Source: Flavobacteriales bacterium
Lineage (GTDB): Bacteria; Bacteroidota; Bacteroidia; Flavobacteriales_D; Sanyastnellaceae
DNA length: 10,543 nt
Reading direction: 5' to 3'
Assembly (NCBI GenBank): GCA_030728235.1
Contig: JANRAA010000023.1
Coordinates: 1-10,543, forward strand
Shown: positions 1-7,135 of the stretch, piece by piece
Layout: each line of letters begins with the position of its first letter
Position numbering within the stretch: position 1 is the stretch's first letter
Notes under the pieces: model-generated
Seen by the model: only the letters and a program-made list of their open reading frames with translations
Told to the model about the DNA's origin: nothing
Databases searched by the model: none
Translations under genes and position numbers: made by a program

Positions 1-414
1 CCAAATGATATGCTCCACAAGGTCGACCTCATGAGCATGCTCCACAGCCTCGAAGTACGCGTCCCTTTCCTCGATAAAAATGTTGTCCGTATCGCCAATG
101 GCATGCGCGGCGATGAAAAATACAGTAGCGAAATGGGTAAAATACCGTTGCGAAATCTCTTCGCTGACTTGCTGCCAGAATCGGTTTTTAAGCGACCAAA
201 GAAGGGTTTTGAAATCCCATTGGCCGATGTCCTTAAAAATGAATTCGGAACCGAGATCGCCAATCTTAAAAATTCAACGCAACTTATGGCACTCGGGTTA
301 GACATGACTCGCGTAAAACAAATAACTTCGAAGCCCGACCTTCAATTGTCGTGGCACCTGCTGGTTCTCCATCATTGGTTGGCCGCCGAAAAAACACGCT
401 TTAAGAATCGCTGA
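1..414 (+). CDS. asnB: Asparagine synthase (glutamine-hydrolysing), C-terminal fragment
   Basis: The reading frame is open from base 1, so only the last 137 residues are present and the start lies off the left edge. The visible part is the end of the ATP-dependent synthetase domain, which transfers ammonia from glutamine to a beta-aspartyl-AMP intermediate to make asparagine or, in sugar-polymer loci, amidates other acceptors. Recognition rests on PNDMLHKVD at the left edge, the family signature SLEVRVPFLD (bases 46-75), and KRPKKGFEIPL (about bases 190-222), which matches the KxxxGFxxPL motif conserved near the end of AsnB proteins. The N-terminal Ntn glutaminase domain with its catalytic Cys2 should lie upstream and cannot be checked. 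Only 7 bases separate its TGA stop from the glycosyltransferase start, so the two are probably cotranscribed. That neighbour suggests the AsnB-like paralogue common in Bacteroidota exopolysaccharide clusters rather than a free-standing housekeeping copy; this is inference. Confidence 0.93.
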   Translation, partial: PNDMLHKVDLMSMLHSLEVRVPFLDKNVVRIANGMRGDEKYSSEMGKIPLRNLFADLLPESVFKRPKKGFEIPLADVLKNEFGTEIANLKNSTQLMALGLDMTRVKQITSKPDLQLSWHLLVLHHWLAAEKTRFKNR

Positions 415-421
415 TCGCTAC

Positions 422-1945
422 ATGAAGTTTCTAAATAACTTACGACTAACTCAGCCACTTCGGTTTGTTTTACTCATCGCGCTAGCAGCGCGGATGTTGA
501 GTGTCGTTTTTTCTCCAGGTTATCTCATGATCGACGACCATTTCTTGGTTATCGAAGCTGCTGGAAGCTGGATAGATGGCGAAGACTACAACAATTGGTT
601 GCCATGGAATAAGAACGAGGGCGATATACCTAGTGTGGTGAACTTCGCATACGTAGGAAGCCAATATGTTGTTCTCAGCATTCTGAAATCGCTGGGATTT
701 GATGACCCAAAAAACATGATGTTCGTGGTCCGTTTGCTGCACGCTCTCTACAGTTTGCTCATCGTGTACTTCGGTTATCGAATAGCCGAATACCTTTCAG
801 ATAAAAAGACAGCTTTCACTGTGGGCATGCTGCTTGCTCTCTTTGCTTTTATGCCCAATTTTTCTGTCCGTAACCTCGTAGAAATGGTATGCGTGCCACC
901 TCTTATGTGGTCTACTTACACTCTGCTCAAAGGCGAACGGAACTTCAAATCCGCCCTCATTGCCGGTATCGGTATCGGAATCGCAACAGGAATACGCTAC
1001 CAATGTGGAATATATGGTGTGGGAATCGGTTTGGTTCTGCTCTTTCAAAAAGATTGGCTGAGGGCTGTCGGAACTGGATTAAGCGCAATTTTCGCTTTTT
1101 TCTTGATGCAACTTCCAGATGTATTTCTCTGGGGTGAGCCGTTTGTGCAACTGCGCACCTACATCGATTACAACAGCACTCATGCGGGCGATTATCCCGA
1201 AGGACCTTGGTATCAATACGGATTAACAATCTTCGGATTTCTACTTCCACCATTGAGTCTGGCTTTGATTTTTGGTAGCATCCTTGCCGTGCGCAAGTAC
1301 GCCTTACTTATTGTCCCGAGTTTTCTGTTTCTCATTTTTCACAGCATATACCCGAACAAACAGGAGCGTTTCATCATTCCTGTCCTCATCTTTATGATCG
1401 TTGCGGGAACCATCTGCTGGGAAATGTGGCAGCAAAAATCGACGTGGTGGCAAAAACGCGAAAAACTGAGTCGCCGCCTGTGGCGTGCTTTCTGGGTGCT
1501 GAACATGATGGGATTTGCTGTTGTCTCGCTCTCATATGTCAAGAAAAGTCGGGTTGAGGCGATGTATTACTTATACAACCAACCTGAATACAATAACTTC
1601 TTGGCTGTTTACGTCGACAGTGCTGCGCAGCCTCCTCAATTCTACAGTGGGAAGTGGGAACACTATTATTGGTTTGTTCCTGGAGAAACAAAGCTCGAAA
1701 TTCAACACGATGACATTTGTGAACGTCTGTCATATCAGGATTTCCCAAATTATGTCTTGTTCTATGGCGCGAACGTTACGTCAATAGTCGATAAGTTCAA
1801 AACTGAATACAGCTCTCTGTCGTTCCAAACTACAATTCAACCGGGATATTTCGATCGACTTTTGAATTACCTGAACCCGAAAAACACGCTTGAAACGGTG
1901 CATATTTATTCCATCGATCAACAAATTGAATGTCCACAACAATGA
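422..1945 (+). CDS. GT-C fold membrane glycosyltransferase, GT22/Alg9-like
   Basis: This is a 507-residue polytopic membrane protein. Hydrophobic segments run from about residue 13 to 350 and again near 360-375, followed by a soluble C-terminal part of about 130 residues. Two features point to the GT-C superfamily, specifically GT22 (Alg9/PIG-B mannosyltransferases). The first is an acidic pair in the first outside loop (MIDDHF, D38-D39-H40), where GT22 enzymes carry the catalytic HPDEhF-type motif. The second is NKQERFIIP (K313, E315-R316-F317), resembling the HKExRFxxP motif after a late membrane helix. Such enzymes move a sugar from a polyprenyl-phosphate donor to an acceptor on the outer face of the cytoplasmic membrane. 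Donor and acceptor cannot be read from the sequence. The start ATG lies 7 bases after the asparagine synthase stop and has no Shine-Dalgarno sequence, as is usual in Bacteroidota. The 3' end overlaps the next gene. An ArnT/GT39-like assignment is the main alternative. Confidence 0.8.
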   Translation: MKFLNNLRLTQPLRFVLLIALAARMLSVVFSPGYLMIDDHFLVIEAAGSWIDGEDYNNWLPWNKNEGDIPSVVNFAYVGSQYVVLSILKSLGFDDPKNMMFVVRLLHALYSLLIVYFGYRIAEYLSDKKTAFTVGMLLALFAFMPNFSVRNLVEMVCVPPLMWSTYTLLKGERNFKSALIAGIGIGIATGIRYQCGIYGVGIGLVLLFQKDWLRAVGTGLSAIFAFFLMQLPDVFLWGEPFVQLRTYIDYNSTHAGDYPEGPWYQYGLTIFGFLLPPLSLALIFGSILAVRKYALLIVPSFLFLIFHSIYPNKQERFIIPVLIFMIVAGTICWEMWQQKSTWWQKREKLSRRLWRAFWVLNMMGFAVVSLSYVKKSRVEAMYYLYNQPEYNNFLAVYVDSAAQPPQFYSGKWEHYYWFVPGETKLEIQHDDICERLSYQDFPNYVLFYGANVTSIVDKFKTEYSSLSFQTTIQPGYFDRLLNYLNPKNTLETVHIYSIDQQIECPQQ

Positions 1946-2613
1946 CATATCTATCCAAAGATTTCATCGATTTCTTCAAAGAACTCGAAGAAAACAACAA
2001 CCGCGATTGGTTTCATCTTTCGAAATCGCGCTATGAAAAAAGTGTAAAAGTCCCTTTTCAAAAGCTAATTGGCGATGTAATTAAAAGTTTCAAAGATGCT
2101 GGTGAACCGCTCAACATCGAACCCAAAGACGCCATATTCCGCATCAACAGAGATGTGAGGTTTTCAAAAAATAAGGCGCCATACAAAACGAATGTCGCTG
2201 CCATCATATCTCCTGAAGGTCGCAAAGACAAAGAAGTGCCAGGATTTTACATCCAAGCTTCAGCGAATTCAATTTGGCTTGGTGGCGGTGCGTATGCCCT
2301 TGAAAAAGAGAATCTTTTCATGGTGCGCGAATTTATTAAGTTGAATCCTGAACGCTATAAAAAGCTGATTTCTGATAAAAACTTTATCAAGCATTATGGA
2401 GAAATCAAGGGCGAGAAGAACAAGATTTTGGCTCCTGAATTCCGCGAAATCGCTGCCGATATTCCGGATATCTTCAACAAGCAGTTCTACTACATGGCTG
2501 AACTTCCTGCGAAGGAGTTGATCAGCGACAAGCTTTTGAAAACAATCATCGACTACAAAAATGCATCGCTTGGTATGCAACAATTTCTTACTGAAGCCAT
2601 TTTAAGGGGATAA
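1942..2613 (+). CDS. DUF2461 (TIGR02453) family protein
   Basis: A soluble protein of 223 residues, the usual size for the DUF2461/TIGR02453 family, whose biochemical function is unknown to me. The family pattern is clear: an N-terminal DFFKELEENNNRDWF segment, then RINRDVRFSKNKAPYKTN (around residues 66-83), then GFYIQ and WLGGGAYALE in the middle. There is no signal peptide or membrane segment, so it is probably cytoplasmic. I chose ATG 1942 because it forms a classic 4-base ATGA overlap with the glycosyltransferase stop and places the family's conserved start directly after Met-Thr-Tyr. An in-frame ATG at 1930 would add four residues (MSTT) and cannot be excluded. The overlap suggests translational coupling to the glycosyltransferase, but DUF2461 genes occur in many contexts, so this does not establish a polysaccharide role. 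Confidence 0.9.
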   Translation: MTYLSKDFIDFFKELEENNNRDWFHLSKSRYEKSVKVPFQKLIGDVIKSFKDAGEPLNIEPKDAIFRINRDVRFSKNKAPYKTNVAAIISPEGRKDKEVPGFYIQASANSIWLGGGAYALEKENLFMVREFIKLNPERYKKLISDKNFIKHYGEIKGEKNKILAPEFREIAADIPDIFNKQFYYMAELPAKELISDKLLKTIIDYKNASLGMQQFLTEAILRG

Positions 2614-2653
2614 CATTGCCAAGGTTCAAGCGGCTGTCACAAAGGATGGTCGG

Positions 2654-2685
2654 ATTGCATGCCCACTCTTCAATCCCTAACTTTG
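2654..2685 (+). promoter_or_regulatory. Candidate Bacteroidota sigma-A promoter for the M1 peptidase-bioY pair
   Basis: TAACTTTG at 2678-2685 fits the Bacteroidota -7 element TAnnTTTG exactly. ATTG at 2654-2657 differs by one base from the -33 element TTTG, and the 20-base spacer is within the usual range. Transcription would begin near 2690-2692, leaving a short T-rich leader before ATG 2703. The site lies in the 89-base gap after the DUF2461 stop (2614-2702), which otherwise shows no hairpin terminator and no gene. Motifs this short occur by chance, so this is a candidate only. Confidence 0.4.
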
Positions 2686-2702
2686 CTTTTTTTATTTTTT
2701 GC

Positions 2703-4559
2703 ATGAAAAACATTCTTACAGCTCTTTCTCTACTTTTCGCCACCGCTATGTTTGCTGGAGAAACGTACTGGCAACAGCATGTTGCTTATTCCATGGACAT
2801 CGATGTAGATGCCCAAAATCACCAATTTACTGGTAAACAAAAACTGGTGTATACGAACAACAGTCCAGACGAGCTTAAAAGGGTGTTCTTTCACCTTTAT
2901 TTCAATGCTTTTCAACCCGGCAGCATGATGGACGTTCGTTCGCGGACAATTTCGGATCCAGACCCGCGCGTTGGCGACCGCATTGCAGCTCTTTCTGAAA
3001 ATGAAATTGGCTGGTTGAGAGTAAGCACAATGACCATGAATGGTAAACCGGTAACTTTCACTGAAGTCGGAACCATTCTGGAAGTCGACCTGCCAAAAGG
3101 CATTGCCCCAGGCAGCAAAACAACTTTTGAGATGACTTTTGACGCTCAAGTACCATTGCAAATCCGCCGTTCAGGCTGGATGAACAAAGAAGGCATAGAA
3201 CTATCAATGGCGCAATGGTATCCGAAAATTTGTGAGTACGATCATGAAGGTTGGCATGCTACGCCGTATGTCGGACGTGAATTTCATGGTGTGTGGGGTG
3301 ATTTCGACATCCACATTTCAATTGACGAGAAATACATCATTGGTGGTACAGGTGAATTGAAAAACCCGCAAGAAATTGGATACGGATACACCACGAAAAA
3401 TGTTGTACGTAAACCTGTAAATGGTAAACTGACATGGCATTTCGTAGCAAAAAATGTCCACGACTTTGTATGGGCAGCTGACCCCGATTACATCCACCAA
3501 ACGGCTCAAGTAACCGACGGACCTCTGTTGCATTTCTTCTATCAAAGCAACGAACTTTACGACGCCAATTGGGAAGAACTGCGCCACTACGCAGTTGAAG
3601 GATTTGAATTTATGAGCAAAAATTATGGTAACTACCCCTACCCGCAATATTCTATCATTCAAGGTGGAGATGGCGGCATGGAGTACCCTATGGCTACGCT
3701 GATCACTGGTGAACGCAACCTAAGAAGCCTCGTTGGCGTGACCATTCATGAAGCTGCTCACTCGTGGTATCACGGACTGTTGGCAACCAATGAAACACTC
3801 TACGAGTGGATGGATGAAGGCTTCTGCTCTTTCGCAACTTCTCGCACATTGGCTCATCTTTTCACCGACCCAATGAAGAAAAACCCACATCAATCAGCCT
3901 ATCAAAGCTATTTGTCGTTGGCTCGCGACGGCGAGGATGAGGCGCTGATAACAACTGCCGATGGGTATATGACCAACAAAGCATACGGTGTAGCTGCCTA
4001 CAGTAAAGGTGAGGTGCTTCTCGAACAACTCGGATATGTCATTGGAGAAGAGGTACGCGACGCTGCATTGCTGGCATACTTCGAAAAATGGAAGTTCAAA
4101 CACCCTACCCCAACAACGTTCAAGCGAGTGATGGAAGATGTCAGCGGCATCGAACTCGATTGGTATTTCGATTACTTCGTTAATTCAAAACACACCATCG
4201 ACTATGGTATCAAGCAGGTGGAAGGATCGGCGTCAAATGCGACAATCATTCTCGAAAGAGTTGGTGAAATGCCTATGCCTATTGATGTTGTTGTGACGTT
4301 GCGCAATGGCAACGCGCTGCCAATCAATATTCCCCTCGTGAGCATGCGCGGCAACAAACCTTTGGATGTTGACGGAATGCAATTCGAACTGGCACCTGAT
4401 TGGGCGTGGACAAACCCATACTACGCGCTCGAGCTTGATATTCCAATATCTGAAATTTTTGCTATTGAAATCGACCCAGGATTTCACATGGCCGATATCG
4501 ATCGCGATAACAACCGCTTGGAACTGAACGCCAATACAAACTTCATTTTTAGAAACTGA
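2703..4559 (+). CDS. Exported M1 family zinc metallopeptidase
   Basis: A 618-residue secreted peptidase of the M1 (gluzincin) family. Residues 1 to about 18 form a type I signal peptide (MKN, hydrophobic core LTALSLLFATAMFA), so the mature enzyme is expected in the periplasm or outside. The catalytic site is complete: HEAAH (H349, E350, H353) and, after 18 residues, the third zinc ligand E372, with Y433 in AYSKGEVLLE as the likely transition-state tyrosine. The substrate-anchoring motif reads GGMEYP (residues 324-329), not the classic GxMEN. The N-terminal part (about 19-240) is the beta-sandwich typical of M1 enzymes. The protein ends soon after the catalytic and small beta domains, with no type IX sorting domain. 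ATG 2703 is preferred because the in-frame TTG at 2616 would put 29 non-conserved residues in front of the signal peptide. Its TGA shares a base with the bioY ATG. The fold and chemistry are secure; substrate preference is unknown. Confidence 0.93.
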   Translation: MKNILTALSLLFATAMFAGETYWQQHVAYSMDIDVDAQNHQFTGKQKLVYTNNSPDELKRVFFHLYFNAFQPGSMMDVRSRTISDPDPRVGDRIAALSENEIGWLRVSTMTMNGKPVTFTEVGTILEVDLPKGIAPGSKTTFEMTFDAQVPLQIRRSGWMNKEGIELSMAQWYPKICEYDHEGWHATPYVGREFHGVWGDFDIHISIDEKYIIGGTGELKNPQEIGYGYTTKNVVRKPVNGKLTWHFVAKNVHDFVWAADPDYIHQTAQVTDGPLLHFFYQSNELYDANWEELRHYAVEGFEFMSKNYGNYPYPQYSIIQGGDGGMEYPMATLITGERNLRSLVGVTIHEAAHSWYHGLLATNETLYEWMDEGFCSFATSRTLAHLFTDPMKKNPHQSAYQSYLSLARDGEDEALITTADGYMTNKAYGVAAYSKGEVLLEQLGYVIGEEVRDAALLAYFEKWKFKHPTPTTFKRVMEDVSGIELDWYFDYFVNSKHTIDYGIKQVEGSASNATIILERVGEMPMPIDVVVTLRNGNALPINIPLVSMRGNKPLDVDGMQFELAPDWAWTNPYYALELDIPISEIFAIEIDPGFHMADIDRDNNRLELNANTNFIFRN

Positions 4560-5134
4560 TGCTAAAGAACTTGCGCTTCTCTCCTAGCTCAACCATCGAT
4601 TTTGCTATAAAATACGCGGTTGGACTCATTGCTTTGTGTTTGCTTTCTCCCATCGAAATTAGCAGTGGCTTGCAGGTAGCATTCACCCCTCAGTCTTTGC
4701 TCGTGGTGCTTATCCCGCTTTTGTTTGGCTGGAAGATTGGTATTGCTGCCGTGGTGAGTTATCTGTTGCTTGGCGGACTCGGCTTACCTGTTTTCTCGGG
4801 TTATTCATCTGGTTGGGATCGCTTCACCGGATTAAGCGGGGGCTTCCTCCTGGCCTTCCCCATTGCCGCTCTAATCATCGGCTATGTTGGTGAACAAAAC
4901 CATCGCATTCCGTCGCTGTCGGCTGCGCTATTGTTGCTGCTCGGACAACTTTTGATACTTCTTTTAGGACTGTATTGGATGCTCAACCTGATGAACGAAT
5001 CGGTTGATTGGGTAAATCAATTGAAAGGATTTGCGCCTGGCATACTTATCAAATCCGCTTTGGGTTTGATCATCTACATCATACTCAGAAGAATCGCTGC
5101 GCGGATGGAAACCAAGTCGGCTTCTGAAAAATAA
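4559..5134 (+). CDS. bioY: BioY-type biotin transporter, ECF S-component
   Basis: A 191-residue, highly hydrophobic protein with about six membrane segments, the normal size for BioY, the substrate-binding subunit of energy-coupling-factor biotin uptake systems in the cytoplasmic membrane. Diagnostic stretches are VAFTPQSLLVVL (residues 40-51), the loop LLGGLGLPVFSG (70-81), and GLSGGFLLAFPIAA (91-104), which matches the family's GPTGGYLxGF region. The C-terminal motif usually reads PGDLLK, with the Asp and Lys contacting biotin. Here it reads PGILIK, so the Asp position is I162 while K165 is kept. No EcfA/EcfT (BioM/BioN) genes are in the window, so it either works alone or uses a shared module encoded elsewhere. 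The ATG overlaps the M1 peptidase stop by one base (TGATG), which implies coupled translation. The family is secure; biotin as the actual substrate is somewhat less so. Confidence 0.88.
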   Translation: MLKNLRFSPSSTIDFAIKYAVGLIALCLLSPIEISSGLQVAFTPQSLLVVLIPLLFGWKIGIAAVVSYLLLGGLGLPVFSGYSSGWDRFTGLSGGFLLAFPIAALIIGYVGEQNHRIPSLSAALLLLLGQLLILLLGLYWMLNLMNESVDWVNQLKGFAPGILIKSALGLIIYIILRRIAARMETKSASEK

Positions 5135-5150
5135 TCTTATCTCGAAACGC

Positions 5151-5182
5151 TTTCAAACACCTGATTGGTATTTGTAGCTTTA
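5151..5182 (+). promoter_or_regulatory. Candidate promoter for the LTA4H-like lipoprotein gene
   Basis: TAGCTTTA (5175-5182) matches the Bacteroidota -7 element TAnnTTTG at all but the last base. TTTC (5151-5154) matches the -33 TTTG at three of four bases, with the same 20-base spacer seen before the first M1 gene. The site lies in the 64-base gap between bioY and the ATG at 5199; the gap holds no terminator hairpin, so read-through from bioY is also possible. The evidence is weak. Confidence 0.3.
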
Positions 5183-5198
5183 CACTGAATATAATCCT

Positions 5199-7061
5199 AT
5201 GAAATACAATTTAATACTCCTGTTTGCTGTAGCTGCCCTTTGGGGATGCGACCAACCTGCTGAACGCAGTGAGCAAACCAAAGAACGCATTGCACAAATG
5301 AAACTAGCAACCGACCATCACTCGTACGCACGTCCGAATGAAGCCAAAGTAACCCACTTGAATTGGGATGCTGAGGTAGATTTCGAAACGCGAACCATAC
5401 GTGGAATAGCCACATACAACATCGAAGCGAACAGAACAGCTAAAAACATCTATTTCGATATGCGCGATCTAAAAATCGATAGCGTTTCGACTGATGATGC
5501 AGGATTGGTGAGCTTTAGCATTGGTGAATCACGTGATTTTATGGGACAACCTCTCGAGGTTCCAATCTCAGGCGCTACGAAAACCGTATCTATTTATTAT
5601 GAATGTCCGGCCAGCGCCGCCGCCCTCCTTTGGGTAGAAGGTGAAAAACCTTTTCTTTTCACCCAATCACAGGCAATCCTTGCGCGGACGTGGATTCCTT
5701 GTCAGGATAGTCCAGGAATTCGCTTTACATATCACGCTCGTGTAAAAGTACCTGCAGGATTGCTTGCTTTGATGTCGGCAAACAACCCAACCGCATTGTC
5801 TGAAGATGGCATCTACGAATTCGACATGGAACAACCGATTCCGTCGTACTTGATGGCGCTCGCTGTGGGTGACATCGCTTACCGTGAAATTGGACCTCAT
5901 ACTGCCGTATATGCGACTCCTGACTTGATCGAAAAAGCGGCTTGGGAATTTGCTGAAATGGAAGATTTGCTGGTTGCGGCAGAGAACCTATACGGTAAAT
6001 ATGTCTGGGAACGCTACGATTTGCTTGTCTTACCTGCCGCTTTCCCTTTTGGCGGGATGGAAAATCCACGTCTTACGTTTGCTACGCCTACCATCATTGC
6101 CGGCGATCGCTCGTTGGTGGCCTTGGTAGCTCACGAGCTTGCACACAGCTGGTCTGGAAACCTTGTTACAAACTCAACTTGGGATGATTTCTGGTTGAAT
6201 GAAGGATTTACTGTGTATTTCGAGCAACGCATCATGGAAGCAGTTTATGGAAGAGAAGTCTCTGAAATGCTGGCCGTGTTGACGTATCAAGGACTTGAAA
6301 AGGAAGTCTCTGAAATCATGGATCTCAACCCGAACGATACCCACTTGAAACTGCACTTGCAAGGTCGTGACCCAGATGAAGGAATGACCGCTATTGCATA
6401 CGATAAGGGTTACTTTTTCTTGCGTTTGTTGGAAGAAACAGTGGGCCGCGAAAAGTTCGATGTATTCTTGAACAGCTACTTCTCATCGAATTCTTTCAAA
6501 GTGATGGATACAGAGCAATTTGTTGATTATCTAGAATCCAATCTGTTGGATAGCGCGTTGGTTGAAAAAGTTAACCTCGATGCATGGATTTACGGCCCAG
6601 GACTACCCGACAACTGCCCTACTGTTCATTCAAGCCGTCTTGACAGTGTAGAAATGAACCTAAAGCGATTTGTTGCTGGTGAAGCTGCTCCTTCTGACAT
6701 TCCTTGGAAAGATTGGGTTTATCAGGAGCGTTACTACTTCCTGGATAACCTTCCTGATTCAATTGGTTACAAGAACATGGTTGCCATGGATAAGGCGTTC
6801 AACATAACCGGGACTGGCAACAATGAAGTACTCTTCGTTTGGCTTCGAAACGCCATTTCAAACAACTACACTCCAGCTTATGCGCGATTGGAAAACTTCT
6901 TGGTCAATGTCGGTAGACGTAAATTCTTAACTCCGCTGTACGCGAAAATGAAAGAAACAGATCAGAAAGAATTGGCTGATGCCATTTATTCGAAAGCCCG
7001 CCAAAACTACCATTCTGTTGCCGTTGTAACATTGGATGAGTTGCTGGGATTTGCTGAATAA
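5199..7061 (+). CDS. M1 aminopeptidase lipoprotein, leukotriene A4 hydrolase/aminopeptidase B-like
   Basis: A 620-residue enzyme that closely follows human leukotriene A4 hydrolase in order and motifs. It starts with a lipoprotein signal (hydrophobic residues 4-15, LWGC with lipidated C17), so it should be membrane-anchored in the envelope. Visible sites are TQSQA (Q158-A159, equivalent to LTA4H Q136-A137), GGMEN (285-289), HELAH (H312, E313, H316) with E335 as third zinc ligand, D393, Y401 (equivalent to Y383), and GRRKF (R573, K575, equivalent to carboxylate-binding R563 and K565). LTA4H Y378 corresponds to M396. The last 150 residues form the helical LTA4H C-terminal domain. It is expected to remove N-terminal residues from peptides or act as a tripeptide aminopeptidase. 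Lipid epoxide hydrolysis is not implied, since bacterial relatives are generally peptidases. It lies 64 bases after bioY and ends at the shared terminator. Confidence 0.93.
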   Translation: MKYNLILLFAVAALWGCDQPAERSEQTKERIAQMKLATDHHSYARPNEAKVTHLNWDAEVDFETRTIRGIATYNIEANRTAKNIYFDMRDLKIDSVSTDDAGLVSFSIGESRDFMGQPLEVPISGATKTVSIYYECPASAAALLWVEGEKPFLFTQSQAILARTWIPCQDSPGIRFTYHARVKVPAGLLALMSANNPTALSEDGIYEFDMEQPIPSYLMALAVGDIAYREIGPHTAVYATPDLIEKAAWEFAEMEDLLVAAENLYGKYVWERYDLLVLPAAFPFGGMENPRLTFATPTIIAGDRSLVALVAHELAHSWSGNLVTNSTWDDFWLNEGFTVYFEQRIMEAVYGREVSEMLAVLTYQGLEKEVSEIMDLNPNDTHLKLHLQGRDPDEGMTAIAYDKGYFFLRLLEETVGREKFDVFLNSYFSSNSFKVMDTEQFVDYLESNLLDSALVEKVNLDAWIYGPGLPDNCPTVHSSRLDSVEMNLKRFVAGEAAPSDIPWKDWVYQERYYFLDNLPDSIGYKNMVAMDKAFNITGTGNNEVLFVWLRNAISNNYTPAYARLENFLVNVGRRKFLTPLYAKMKETDQKELADAIYSKARQNYHSVAVVTLDELLGFAE

Positions 7062-7078
7062 TCTATTCAAACTTCATA

Positions 7079-7112
7079 AAAAAAGGAGAGGCCAATTGGT
7101 CTCTCCTTTTTT
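7079..7112. terminator. Bidirectional intrinsic terminator between convergent genes
   Basis: Bases 7079-7093 pair with 7098-7112 to give a 15-bp stem around an AATT loop. The core GGAGAG/CTCTCC is flanked by six A:T pairs that supply a T-run on either strand. One pair (7091/7100) is a G-U wobble in the plus-strand RNA but an A-C mismatch in the minus-strand RNA, so it should fold slightly better for the peptidase transcript. It lies 17 bases after the M1 lipoprotein stop and 23 bases after the minus-strand stop. Confidence 0.92.
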
Positions 7113-7135
7113 ATAATCTCATTTCTAGGTTCTCC

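Noticed and set aside
957..1253. Minus-strand open frame of 98 codons inside the glycosyltransferase gene, and similar antisense frames elsewhere
   Set aside because: Low-complexity or Arg/His-rich translations with no domain pattern, lying wholly inside well-supported genes; treated as shadow frames.
2624..2640. GGTTCAAGC resembling a tRNA T-loop, considered as a tRNA remnant or attachment site
   Set aside because: No acceptor stem, anticodon arm or CCA could be folded around it on either strand; a short chance match.
2616..2702. N-terminal extension of the first M1 peptidase from an in-frame TTG at 2616
   Set aside because: The added 29 residues look like random intergenic translation, would bury the clear signal peptide starting at ATG 2703, and would include the candidate promoter.
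5135..5198. Possible riboswitch or BirA-type operator between bioY and the second M1 gene
   Set aside because: Only 64 bases, with no stable stem or palindromic operator visible; at most a weak promoter-like match.
6255..6316. 14-base direct repeat (GAAGTCTCTGAAAT at 6255-6268 and 6303-6316) in the LTA4H-like gene
   Set aside because: It lies in frame 16 codons apart, encoding EVSEM and EVSEI within a helical region; likely coincidence and not a mobile or regulatory repeat.
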